Shown here piece after piece: positions 11,700 to 23,017 of a DNA stretch of 64,000 nucleotides. Below the pieces are notes generated by a model. That model was given only the letters and a program-made list of their open reading frames with translations. It was not told where the DNA came from and searched no databases. Made by a program: the position numbers and the translations under genes. Origin of the DNA: Polytrichum commune (Eukaryota > Streptophyta > Polytrichopsida > Polytrichales > Polytrichaceae); NCBI GenBank assembly GCA_950295325.1, contig OX485803.1, positions 3,534,001 through 3,598,000 on the forward strand. The letters run 5' to 3'. Position 1 is the first letter of the stretch. Each line of letters opens with the position of its first letter.

Positions 11700-12090
11700 A
11701 TTCCAAATAGTACATGTGCTGCTAATTCCCAAAACATGCCCTGTTTTGCCAAGTCTCAAATTTATTGAGGGCTAATTTTTTTTAACTGAGTGATATATGT
11801 AAATTAATGTATACATGCTCATTTACCATGCATTCCAAGAAAGTTAGTGTGTGCTCCAAGGTGCTTGTAGAGTGATTAATTTTTATTTGCAAACACATGC
11901 TTGCCATTGAATTGTGCCAAGATGAATAGTGCCAAGATGAATAGTGCCAAGATGTATAGTGCATGTGCTTTTAGTGAATAATGTTGGGATGAACGATGCT
12001 TCTTAGATCTTTTGGTGGCAGTAATTTCATAGCATAAAGAAATTTAGTATCACCTTCACTAATTTCCCACACTCACTAGAGTTATTTGTA
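11700..12090 (-). repeat. Dispersed repeat R5, copy 2, with 15-bp tandem repeats
   Basis: Inverted partner of 7800-8135. It contains three tandem units of AGTGCCAAGATGAAT at about 11915-11960, absent from copy 1 except for one related unit. No gene. Confidence 0.6.
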
Positions 12091-12228
12091 AAATAAAGTG
12101 GATGAAACCATGCGTTTAGTCCCAAACTGTGAGATTTTGAGAATTAACACAAAGTCACTCAAGTTTTCTAAGTGCTTAAATTATCATCCACAAGGAGTGG
12201 TATCGGGCTATTAAAAACGGGCCTTCTA

Positions 12229-12706
12229 CAGTCTACCCTCTATAAATGTTAACCCTCGGGAGTGGATCAAAGTTAACATTTATAGAGGTGTTAATAGTTA
12301 ACAATTATAAAATTACTTTTTTGAGCAATATACAAATCTTAACATTTATAAATATAAGCAATTGTGAAGAGCCCTTGTGAGAGAATACCATTCATAAAAT
12401 TGCAAACCCAATCAAAACTTTATTCAATATCAAGTTTACAAATCACGGGTGAAGTATGAATCAATGGTTCTTTGGTGAGATTCATTTGCATGCAATGTAA
12501 CTGGATGTGTAGGTTTTATCATCCATATTATGGTTGTATTTCATTCGTTAACATTTATAGAGTCAAATTTACAAAGAAGGGAGTACCATTTTGTTAACAG
12601 TTAACACGTTTAACATTTATAGTGTGCAATATGTGGGGAGTAGAAGAAAGTTAACATTTAGAGAGGGGTAACACTTATAGGTGTAACATTTATGGAGGGT
12701 GGACTG
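12229..12706. mobile_element. Pogo/Emigrant-type MITE
   Basis: 478 bp flanked by TA (12227-12228 and 12707-12708). Left tip CAGTCTACCCTCTATAAATG and right tip (reverse complement) CAGTCCACCCTCCATAAATG resemble the Emigrant/Lemi1 pogo-like TIR, which begins CAGT and contains ACCTCTATAAAT. Inside, the motif TTAACATTTATAGAG recurs in both orientations near both ends, as expected for subterminal transposase-binding repeats. There is no transposase; it depends on a pogo-like source elsewhere. Confidence 0.87.
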
Positions 12707-13194
12707 TAGCTTGTCGTACTTAGGATGGGTGGGCCAAGCTACCCCTGCATGGGCCAATGTGGGATTTAGGACAACGGGTCCCATACACATACCCTTTTTA
12801 AGATCCTAAAATTCTCTCAAAGTTTAAGAGGTGGACATAACATTATTTAGGTGAGTGACCGGGTTGGGTAGGGCCAGGAATATGTCATGTAAGTTGTTGG
12901 AATTATACCTTATGGATGGTTATCTAAGCAAATTTAGCTTGATAAACTTGGGTGAAGCACTGTCAATGCATATTATTAAAGTGGAATGGTTGATAGCAAC
13001 TGAATATTGTTATGAAAAGGGGAGATCCCAAAATTTGCACCCAACTTGTAAAATAGGTTCTAAAACATGACGAGCTAGCAAACTCTTGATAAAAGAAATT
13101 CTCAAAGAATGTTCAAACTTAAGATTCCCTCCCTCTTTGAAGGACATTACATATAACTCTACTACTAGCCCTCCCTCACTAATTGGGATAACGA

Positions 13195-13445
13195 GTGTAA
13201 TATAAAAGTATGCACGGCAATGAACAGGGAGAACCAACCCCTAGTTACAAATGAACCGGTTGAATTTGAGAAATACCCAATTAAAGTTGAAGATCCCAAA
13301 TTAATCACCAAGCATTTTAGAAGAACATGTAAAATATACCTCAAATTAGTAAAAAAAACCTAAAAGATCACAACATGTAATTGGTTAGACTTGGAAACAC
13401 TAGGATCTTTACCGATTAGCTCCAAAAAATCCTCCCCGGACATTA
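13195..13445 (-). repeat. Dispersed repeat R1, copy 3, inverted
   Basis: In reverse complement it reads ATGTCCGGGGAGGAT, GATCCTAGTGTTTCCAAG, TTACATGTTGTGATC, AATTCAACCGGTTCATT and TCTCCCTGTTCATTG, in the same order as copies 1 and 2. It lacks the MITE present in copy 2 and so approximates an empty site for it. Confidence 0.65.
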
Positions 13446-13507
13446 ATTGCTGTAGGGCATGCCACAATTTCTCAGCCTACATTGACCTACCTTTATCTCC
13501 AAATTTG

Positions 13508-13604
13508 ATGAGTCAACAAGTTTGGTTCAATGCTAATGTGACGAGTCGACAAGTTTGGTTCAATGTTATTGTGATGAGTCAACAAGTTTGGTTCAATGTT
13601 CGTC
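13508..13604 (+). repeat. 33-bp tandem repeat, three units
   Basis: Units start near 13508, 13541 and 13574 and share AACAAGTTTGGTTCAATG. Because 33 is divisible by 3, a plus-strand frame shows an 11-residue repeat with core Q-V-W-F-N. I see no other sign that it is translated. Confidence 0.85.
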
Positions 13605-13681
13605 TTGAAATCGGGGGTGTAGGGCCTAGGCTTTTGGGGTTGGGGAGTAGGTGCACCCCAAGTACCACATTTGTATTGTAA

Positions 13682-15615
13682 TACTTTTTGCTAGGAAGAA
13701 TTTGATGGGTGGTAGCTTAGCTAGTGGGAGGGATGTTGAGTCCAAGTACTAGAAGATAAGCTTCTCAAATTGCTTTATTTGAACATGGTTCGAACCAATA
13801 TTCTAATGGTATATTGGTCTAGCCCAATGTAGAAGCATTGGTATGTAGTAATGGTATGTGAGAACATATCTACCAAGGTATATTGCTTTGTTATATTTGG
13901 GTCCATGACATACCTAGCATAGTATGTCCTCAAAATTACTTGGGTTCAAATCAGTATCATTGATGACATATTCTGAGAATTGCCAAATAGGAGTATTTAA
14001 GGTTTGACAATCTATGATAAATATGCACTGATGAAGAGCTTCCTCTTAGGGAGCAACAACTAGTTGGATGTGTGGGTAGGTGCACATAATATTGCTTATT
14101 ATAATGAAGTTGCAAGTGGGCATGATCACGTGAACCAATTTTGATTACTCATTTGATAAACTGCGTTCAACTATCTTGACGTTATTCAGTATGAAGCAGT
14201 GGGATTCTGGGATTATGGGATATGGAGTCTTTATTCTCGAATTTATTGTTGGCCCATGAACACAACTCATCAACTAAGTAATGTTATGTTGGCAAAATAT
14301 GGTTTCGTGTTTGTCCTTCATAAGAATTCTACATGCAAAGATCACTATAAGATAGCTGACCCATTCCCAACTAGTTAAGCAATCTAGCATATTTGTAATT
14401 CTAGATGCGATTAGAGAACAAAATCTCCATGTAGAGAATTACAATTAAGAAAATATTCATATTTTTGTAATTTTTTTCTTTCCAATAACCAAATTATTAT
14501 GAATATTCTTAGTGGATGTTTTCGTTGACTATACTTGTGAAATAGGATACCCTATTTTTAATCACCAATTGGTTACAAAACCAAGAATGCTTGATTCATG
14601 TATGATAATCATGACACCTAAATGTGCTTGCAATCTAACCTAGCTCTCAACTTAACCAACCTAAATTTGGATTTCAACCTTGACATGTCAACACTGATAA
14701 GAGATTGATGTTATGATGCATGGAAATAAGTTGGTCTAGGCTGCAAAAATGTACTGGTGGCTGGGAATGGATCGGCTACCTTAGTAAACAATAATCCAAC
14801 AAAGACAAGATGTTTGAGTTGCAAATGTATCATGCCTCTGACAATAGTTCATTTTCTAACAAATCATAGTTTTCCAAGAATTTAGACTGAAGAAGAAAAC
14901 GAGAAATGAAGAATGCTACAACACCGGTCCTCCGCAATTGATATGTAGATCGATATCCATATCCCTTGTACAGAAATCCTATCTCTCATTCAAGCAGACT
15001 ATCAAGGAAAACTTCCTCATTTTTAGCAGGAGGAAATAACTACTGCATCTTCATTCATTCAATGATTCCATGATTGATCTTAATCTTCTCCACTCAAACC
15101 AATTCCAAATTTGTTACCGGTCCAGTTGACTCATGTCAAACAATCGACTGGGCTTGTCCGTCACCTATTGAGATCTACATGAGCATTCACAATGCTCAAT
15201 TAATAAGAGGAATTTCGTATCCCTGTCAACTCAAGGTGATGGTCTTCTGGAATAATTCGATCTTCATCATAACCAATCTATTAGCGCTGTCTTAGCCTCT
15301 TGAACTCAATGCAGTCCATTGTCGGAGAATGCATTCCAACATCAAGCACTTGCACAATCTAAATGCTTGAGTGACATCAACTCTGGAAATCACTCCCACT
15401 AATTACAATCATCCAATCATTCAACTGACAATCATCACAACATCATGAATCACTCGCATGCATTGTTCCAACAACCAATTACATTCATATGTTGTCTTGC
15501 TCTCTTGAGACGTAGATTGAATGAGTTCACAAAACTAACAAGGTTCATGTAGAGTTAATACTCACAATCAAATACTTAGACAATGGATTAAGGAATCACA
15601 CCTCATTGGGTACTT
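13682..15615. other. No gene or recognisable repeat seen
   Basis: AT-rich, short frames only, no inverted ends or tandem structure that I could detect. Confidence 0.45.
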
Positions 15616-15623
15616 ATCAAATC

Positions 15624-16125
15624 CCTGGGGTGGTAACTAGTGCAAAATAATTTATAACAAATAATCCATCCATATTATCCTTGTACATTCATACCAATGA
15701 ACAATTTTACAGAACTTAGAATGGAGTGATGTAGTGCACATTGAGACTGTCCATAACATGTAATAATTTTTTGATTTGAACATGTCTATGTATTATAATA
15801 CATCAATAATTTGAAAAGAATGTGGACTTTCTCTTGGACAGTGGGGTTTGTCCATAATCTAGTCTTCATCAGACCTAATTATAATTTAGATAATCTACAA
15901 AAAAATGAAGATAATATGGATTATTTTAGCTTGTGAGCCCTAACCCTAACTCGTTTCCCGACTTCTCTCGGTGGCTTCTCTCCCGCTTCTCTTTTGAAAC
16001 TCTTGAATCCAAATAATTTATAACATAATCCAGATTATATGTACGATTATGTCTACATAATCTATGCCTTTGTGAAGTTTTGGGACAAGCCCCCTGTAAT
16101 TATTTGTTTGAGTTGCCACCCCGGG
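15624..16125. mobile_element. hAT-type MITE with ATCAAATC target duplication
   Basis: 502 bp bounded by direct repeats ATCAAATC at 15616-15623 and 16126-16133; a ninth base also matches. TIRs: left CCTGGGGTGGTAACT, right (reverse complement) CCCGGGGTGGCAACT, followed on both sides by an ACAAATAAT-like block. An 8-bp duplication fits the hAT superfamily; a 9-bp reading would fit Mutator. Non-coding. Confidence 0.8.
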
Positions 16126-16133
16126 ATCAAATC

Positions 16134-17695
16134 CAATAGCTATGGTAAACACCATCACAAAGGATCAATCCTTGATCCTATACTAATTCACTTTGTTTAA
16201 AAGACGATTGCCATTATGGCAGAGGTTAGGCATTTGCGGATTGAGAGAGAGGATGCTTTGAACTACTACATATATGTTTACAATATCATGTGTGAATTTC
16301 TAAGGCTGCAACTTCTCCTATTAGACCATAACGTTCTCAAATTTTCTCAAGTGGTTAGTTGTTGCTATGGCAGCCCTGGCTAGTTGTTGGGACGTGGATC
16401 TGTGTGGAGGCCACCTTCAACCTTCCAGCCTCAGACGGTGTAACCCGCTGCTGAACCGGTTTACATGGAAGTTACTCCCACCAAAATTAGATCTTCTCTC
16501 TAAGTCTCGTGAAGGTGTTTGCATTCTTCTGTGTCTCAATCCCGTAACATATAGTTCCAATGTTCTTATAAATTCTCCAGGAGTAGTTGATCTAAGATCA
16601 CAAGTTTATGTTCCCCGAAAGCGTCCTTAACCATAAACACGTAAATGCATTCTCAATATCTCTTAATAACTTTCTAATGGATTCTTAATGTGTAAGTGCC
16701 TTTAGAACTCAAGTTAATGTTTCCCCGAAAGTGTAATGTCACGGTTAAGTGTTACGAGGGAAAATGCTCTTATACAATATCTTTCATGGTTGAAAACATT
16801 CACAATCCTAGTTCCTATAGCCTATCTCTCGTTCCATCCAAGTCTTCAAGCATCTTGCCCAATTTCTCTATAAGGCAAGCATTCTCCCTCGCTAAGTCCA
16901 AAACAACCTAATTCCTAGAATGTTCTACATTTACTCCCTTGGAATATTTTAGCGTTCCCGTAAGTCTAATAACTTCTAGGATTACTCCCAATTATTTCAT
17001 GGTTTGAATGACCCTCGAAATGTTTCAAATCCGAGTCACGCTATCAATTTACGCAAGCATATCCCCTTGCTAAACTAGATCTCTCGGGAGTTTATTTGGT
17101 TATGTTTACGGCCACGAATTAATTCCTTAGTTCATCAACCTCAAATACCCTTTTTCTTTCATGTTAAAATCCAACCTCAAGGAGGAATAATATCTCTCAA
17201 ATTCCTTAAGGTATCTTTACAACAATATGGCCTAAGTTATCCCTTCATGTATCCCTCAATTCCTTACTCATTGCCCCTTAAGTTATTTTTAGATTTGATA
17301 TGCGGTAAAGGTTTGATATGAGATTATGGTATAAAGGTATGATGGGGTGGTACATTGATTTGCCTAATTGACGGACCCTCTCCCGCTTATGATTGTGTTC
17401 TTGCGGTGATGTGATTCTAACAACTCAAGTTCGAATGATGTTTAGGTATGTATACATGTAATATCCTTTTTAAGCTCAAGTGTTACTACATTCATCTTCA
17501 ATCATCTCCAATCATGTTTCATATAAGATATTTTCTTAATCGTTTTCTTAGGTGAATTTTGTGTCCACTTTCCTAAGGTCTTTTGAAGATCCCGCATACT
17601 CCAAATTTCTCCGTTATGCGGCCTCCTCCATAATTTTGATTTGTCTACTAAGTCTTCAACTTCTTGCACGGATTTCTCAATCTCGCCCGTTGCGG
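16134..17695. other. No supported gene
   Basis: A plus-strand frame at 16367-16630 has mixed protein-like composition but no recognised domain or splice context. The phrase CCCCGAAAG occurs twice (near 16613 and 16724) within partly repeated text. Nothing else stands out. Confidence 0.4.
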
Positions 17696-17699
17696 GATA

Positions 17700-17990
17700 A
17701 TACTTTGCAAGATCGCTCCGCTAGCCGCGGGTGATTGTCTTGCTTCCACGAATGCTCTTAAGTTCGCATACGCCGCGGGTACTTAAAGATCTTCTAACGC
17801 ACCGAGATCGCTCCGCTAGTCCAACTGGAATTGCTAAGGCACCGCGGGTGCCTATATGTAATTCCAATGCACCGTGGGTGCCTATGAATTTCCTAACGCA
17901 CCTCGGGTGCCTAAAAGTCCAATTGGAATTGCCAAAGCACCTCGGGTGCCTATATGTAATTCCAATGCACCGTGGGTGCCTTTGGATTTC
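17700..17990. repeat. Short tandem array with palindromic CACCNNGGGTGCC motif
   Basis: The motif CACC-GC/GT/TC-GGGTGCC recurs at about 25-50-bp spacing (near 17841, 17871, 17898, 17939, 17967), with AATTGGAATTGC and TATATGTAATTCCAATG between units. The array is a roughly 100-bp duplication whose units each contain two or three of these near-palindromes. It could be an LTR or promoter repeat; no function is claimed. Confidence 0.7.
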
Positions 17991-18049
17991 CTCACGTCTC
18001 AACGAAGTCCGAGGTCCGGACACTCATGTGAAATATTCGGGATAGAATG

Positions 18050-18850
18050 AAGTGTATTAGGGCCCTTAAGTGGCCTCCTTTTATAGTGTTTTACATCTAG
18101 ATATTTGTGGATTTTTGTAAATGTTAGCTTCTGCTAATTATAGCACTTGATCTAAATATAGCCGAATTTAAATGTCTTAATTCATAGAGTTTAAATCTAT
18201 ATAGTCCAACATGTAATTCCTAATTACATATCTCTTCATATCACCTAAGCTACTTAATTGACATGTGCTCTAAAACGGGAATAGGACCGTGTCTCTACGT
18301 TTCTCAAAACGGTCCTATTTACATTCACCGTTGAGCCTAGTACTAGTTTGTCACTATTACTACCCGGACCCGCTCCAGTTCGTCTTCAGAGTCCGGGCCT
18401 GACTGGTACGTCTTCCCTGCTTCCGACCTACCCGGTCCCCTCCTACCTGGCTTGGTCTTTACTGGGGTCGGGGGTCTGTAATGCCCCATCTTCACTAATG
18501 TCCATCCAGCTGGTTTGTCTCCCGATGCCCGAGGCCTATAACCAGTTTGCTCGTGCCCTCGCCAGTTAGTCTTCACCGGTGCATGTGACCTAACCGGTCC
18601 ATCTTTACCCTCGGGGACTGGGTTCCTCTCTGCGTTCTCACTGGTTGCCTTGAGGCCCCGAGACGGCCCCTGTTTCCGCTGCGTTGTTCGGAGCTCCTCC
18701 TGTGCTCGCTCTCGCCAATTGCCTTCGGCCTTCCCACCAACCTCTTTGCTGATTCACGTACTGAGAGCGTTGGCGTCTCTACAATCTGCTCTACTTCTTT
18801 TTAAATCTCGTAGACTATGGACTTCGATGGCACATCTCAATTGAATTCAT
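18050..18850. other. AT-rich spacer then GC-rich patch, origin unknown
   Basis: 18344-18800 is much richer in G+C than its surroundings, with many short frames in both directions and no recognisable domain. An abrupt composition change suggests an inserted element or LTR segment, but I could not find its partner or ends. Confidence 0.4.
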
Positions 18851-18889
18851 GGTTCTAAATGATTTTTTAGACATTGGTTTTCCTATTTG

Positions 18890-19393
18890 ACTCAAATTTC
18901 AAAAAATTAACTCCAGCAGTATACATATTTAGAAATCGATGCAAATGGTGTGCAAGTAGGTGATACTGAACAAGCAATTGTCATAAGGTTTTTTTAAAAT
19001 ATGATAAAATAATGTTAAAGCGATGATTTTCTACAAACTCTTTGATGATGTTCTCGAGTCTTTAATGAATTCAAGGGATATGACAAAATATCTAAGTTCC
19101 AAATATTTTAGGTCATGAAATTAACACCCAAAACTAGTTAAAGCCATTGATTTTGAGCATTCCGTTTAGATCTTGACATAATGCTCTATGTTTGAGTATG
19201 CAACACAACAATAGAGGGCACCATGAAAGAAAAGTCTGACCTAAACAACATTTTGCTACTACTTCTAGATGTTTGATAAAAAAAACATTATGGCTTTAGT
19301 ATACCGGAGCACTTTTTTGGTCTACTTTACCATGCTTGCACCAGGGAGTGCTATCATATGAGCGGTGAGAGATGAGCGGTAACTTGCAAGTAT
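18890..19393 (+). repeat. Truncated copy of the 43-44-kb DNA element interior
   Basis: Matches the reverse complement of 43553-44310: shared blocks include GGTGTGCAAGTAGGTGATA, GATGATG-CCTC/TCTC, AATGAATTCAAGG, AACACAACAATAGAGG and CTTTACCATGCTTGCACC. It lacks the 342-bp MITE present at 43855-44196. Its right end continues with GGGAGTGCTATCATATGAG, which in the other copy lies about 290 bp further on. Confidence 0.75.
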
Positions 19394-19735
19394 TGGAAGT
19401 CAATAGGACTAATGATGAGATTGCACAAGCATATACACATATACACAAAGGCATATGAACAATGCTTGGAGTGAGATGATCTCATGCTCTCCTTGCTTTG
19501 CCTTTTATTGCTTTTCTTCTTTTCATTGGTTCATACAAACAACATGCGATGACTCTTATCCCTCTTTGGAGTAGCGTTGTAGCCTTATTTTGACCTTATT
19601 GTTTCTCATGCCTCTTCCATTACATTTTTATTGACTACAAGCAATTTAATGCTCTACCTCCTACACTCCCACTTTGCGAGTAGTCAAAGGCTTTTAAGCC
19701 CATTGCCTTTGTTAATGCTCAATGCCAAACCTTAA
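19394..19735 (-). mobile_element. Ty1/copia LTR fragment
   Basis: Matches the copia LTR at 46283-46553. In minus-strand orientation, internal sequence ends with the polypurine tract AAAGTGGGAG and the LTR starts TGTAGGAGG at 19665, ending about ACTTCCA at 19394 (272 bp). Some 70 bp of pol-proximal sequence remains above 19665, so this is a truncated 3' end and not a solo LTR. Confidence 0.75.
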
Positions 19736-19923
19736 TACTTCAAACATTAATAATTTGCATTGATACTTCAAACATTGATAAATTGTATTAATACTTTGCA
19801 TTAATACTTCAAATGTTAATACTTTGGCCAAGGTTTGATTAATAAAAACAAACTGACATGAAAACAAATAATGTGGAATATGACAACCTTGGGTCCATTG
19901 TTTACACCAACATGTTTATTAAA

Positions 19924-19928
<5 letters not shown>

Positions 19929-19977
<49 letters not shown>
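19929..19977. repeat. CT/AT compound microsatellite
   Basis: A run of about 17 CT dinucleotides followed by about 8 AT dinucleotides. A shorter copy of the same compound type lies at about 20941-20964. Confidence 0.95.
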
Positions 19978-22213
19978 CTTTGTTTTTACCTTGCCATACA
20001 ATAAATACTAAGCTATGTAAATATAATCTTTGAAGGGTAAGTACCCTAGGGTTTAAAAGCGCTCTACCTAACTATTGTCCACCTTAGATTTTGATCATTG
20101 CATCTACGGACAAGATTGAAAACCTAATCGTATAATAAGAGCAAGGGCTTGAGAAAGTACCCTTTCACTCAAAGGTTAAACTGCACTAGGCGTTTATCTT
20201 TGGTAAACTCTGTGATTAGGGTAGAGGAGGTTAACTAGTGGGTGGTTCAAGCTAAGTGCTTCAATCCAGCTCCACAAGAAACTTCAATGGCAAAGGAACA
20301 GGTAAAATACTCTCTTACGGAGTATGTGGTAATGCAAAATCAATAGAGGTATTGTTGTTTGATTGTGTGACATAGATAACAATTGGGTTCTGCTGTTATT
20401 CACCTCGTGTACGTGACTAATCCTCATTTTTTGTTGGTTGGTTGCATGGGCACAAGTGAGGCAGACCCTTCACAATTTTGAACGACATCCTTAGGTTTTG
20501 CTTATCTATATTTTTTTTTTGGGTTCATACATTTGGTGATCATATATAGTATGTATTCCATGATGAAGAAAGTGAATACTTACACATATGTTGATTATTG
20601 GGTTATATATTTTGAAGTGCATTTGATGACAAAGGTCATGTCAAGTTTTTGACTTTAAGTTGTTTAGTACATACAAGGTTATGCCAAACAATGCAAGGGG
20701 TATAGAGGTAGAGGAGTATAGGTTGCATACAATAGATGGTGATAACCTATGGTTATACCATATGATAGAGTTTCTAAGACATGTATTGTATTGAAGAGAG
20801 GAGGGATCCCACCCACCCACCCGGTTTTTTGTTAAGAGTACAAAGATATGTATATGAATGGAATGGCCTCTGTATGGAGGATGTTTTCTGAATATGACTA
20901 TGCTTGAATATAAGCTTAGTTCTTACCAAGAAATGCCCAGCTCTCTCTCTCTCTATATATATATCCTCCTAAGCTCATAGCATTACTCAACGTTTAGTTC
21001 TTGTTTTGTGGGTCCTCAATATATAAGAATCGGATGCTTGAAAAGTTGTGCAAGGGGACTCATATTTAGACTGAGCTCTCAACATCCCATTATTCTATTA
21101 TGAGGGTCCACGTCGTGGAGTAATGTTATGCTCAAATGCAAGTTGAGTTCTGGGTTTTAAAATGGAGAAGCAATCAAGTCTCCCCTCATCGACCTTTTAA
21201 CTTTTTGCTGTAATTGTGCCAGCCACTAATTCTAGTTTTATGGCACACATTTCCATATGGAGTGGGTCCAAATGTTTATCAACTACAGTAATAGTCCTAT
21301 TAGTGCACTTGGAATTACATGTTGCTATAACTTTTGATTAAGAACATAATTTTTTACCAAGTAAGTTATGTCATGTTCCTTGATGTACATTCAAGTTGTT
21401 TGTCTTATATAAATATAAAATATTCATCAAAACAATAAATTATACCAACATGGAACTCCAAATAATCACCCCACTAATAAGACTATCCTAGTGTAGTGAT
21501 TTTTGCCGACTTTGCTAGCACATGGGAGCGAATGGAAGTGTACCATTTTAAGTATCGGGGAGATGCCAAAAGGTAAAGTGGGAACAAGAATAGACTTATA
21601 ACCACCTTCTCTTCCCTTTTCATGAAATAACCTCCGATGTTGTCCTTAATCTTTCATATCACAATCTCGCTTATAGACTCAACACCAAATCACACAAGAT
21701 TGATGTGATATTGGTCGGCCACTGAAATCTATCTACCTCATTTGAAAAGGTTCAATCTAACTTGCATATTAGTTCATATTAGGGTTAATTGAAAAGTATG
21801 GGGATCAATTGGGGTCGAATTGTCTTAATCGTCCCTAGTTTGGTGTATCCAGAAAGTCCTAGAAAGATTTTTTGAGTTTTACCTTTACATAACTAAGAAT
21901 CTTCTCATTTTCTTCATCATCTATGTGCACATGCATCTCTTTGTTCCTCTCACTACTTGCATACTCCTCAAATAAAATCAAACTTAAGAAAGAACTCGAA
22001 TTTTTTGACCCCAAAATAGAACAAAACGACTTTCCACTCTAATTTTATTTTTCATTTATTGACACAAGTGTTGAAAAACTTGAATCAATCCCCACTTTTG
22101 ATGACTTTTGATTAAATCTATTCAACATACTCTTTCATTCTTTTGGATCCCAACCTCCAAGGGGCCAGTAACCTATAGACAAAGAGACTCTTCACTCACA
22201 CTTCATTCACGAA
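19978..22213. other. No gene seen
   Basis: AT-rich sequence. Apart from the small CT/AT microsatellite near 20941 and a CCCA repeat near 20810, I see no structured feature. Confidence 0.45.
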
Positions 22214-22226
22214 GGGAGCCAACATT

Positions 22227-22426
22227 TATTTATTTATTTTATTTATTTTTAGACAGAAGGCCGACAGGCCAACGCCAAAGCATAGGAGGTTGTTGACCAC
22301 CTGGCAAGTTTTCTGTCAAGTAGAGAGGAGATTTCACAGCCGGGATTTGAACCGCCAACCTCTTCCTTGAGAATTGGGTATCTCTCCACCATCATCCGGT
22401 AGTTTAAGGTCATCTCGGACCACGGG
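22227..22426 (-). mobile_element. tRNA-derived SINE with perfect 13-bp target duplication
   Basis: Perfect direct repeats GGGAGCCAACATT at 22214-22226 and 22427-22439 bracket 200 bp. On the minus strand the body starts CCCGTGGTCCGAGATG. It carries an RNA polymerase III B-box match GGTTCAAATCC at 22343-22353, with a weak A-box-like stretch 30-60 bp upstream, and ends in an A-rich AAATA tail (plus-strand 22227-22251). These are the marks of a tRNA-derived SINE copied by LINE machinery. The TSD is identical, so the insertion is not very old. Confidence 0.88.
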
Positions 22427-22439
22427 GGGAGCCAACATT

Positions 22440-23017
22440 CATATTCGTTCTCTTTGGATTTGATAGGAAGCGATTGTTCCCCGTCCCTTCATAACTGCAA
22501 GTCTATAACTGTCTACGTCCTTGAAGAAGAATCAGATTCGAAGGGACTGCCCATTTTTGGAACTAGATATGGAGTCTTTGCTCTTTCTAGTTGAGTCTTT
22601 TTGGATGCCCTGAGAAATGATGGATCCCGACCGCTTCATATCAGAAACTGTTTACGTCAAGATAAGTATTTGGCAGGCACATTTGAAAGTGATCGTGACC
22701 TCCTTGATTATTAGTGTGTGTTGGTTAAATTTTAAATTATCTTCTTTGGAATTATCATGAAATGACAGGAGACACGGAACTATTGTGTATGAGTGTACCT
22801 CTCATTCATCCAACATGAAAGCTCTGGAGTAGTTTGCAGCCTAGAACTTACTTTATATTATAGAGTTGATACGACGTCGGAATTAGCTATGAAGATCTTG
22901 GATTAGTCTATTTGAGGTCATTTGAGATGAATAGGCAACAAATCTGTAAGGTATTGAGGTTTTAAAGTAACATAGTTCCAATAGTGACACCTAGTTTGGG
23001 TCTCTAACACGAAGTTG
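22440..23017. other. No gene seen
   Basis: Unassigned sequence between the SINE and the left end of the 3.3-kb inverted-repeat element. Confidence 0.45.

Noticed and set aside
16367-16630. Plus-strand 87-codon frame as a host exon
   Set aside because: Composition is plausible but there is no recognised similarity and no splice context that I could support.
18343-18576. Plus and minus frames in the GC-rich patch as a gene
   Set aside because: Open frames are expected by chance in GC-rich DNA; no domain, start context or splice sites.
19394-19665. Solo LTR
   Set aside because: About 70 bp of internal sequence with the polypurine tract remains beyond the LTR, so it is a truncated 3' end and not a recombination product.
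22343-22353. Intact tRNA gene on the minus strand
   Set aside because: Only the B box is convincing; the surrounding arms do not pair, and the long tail and TSD fit a SINE.
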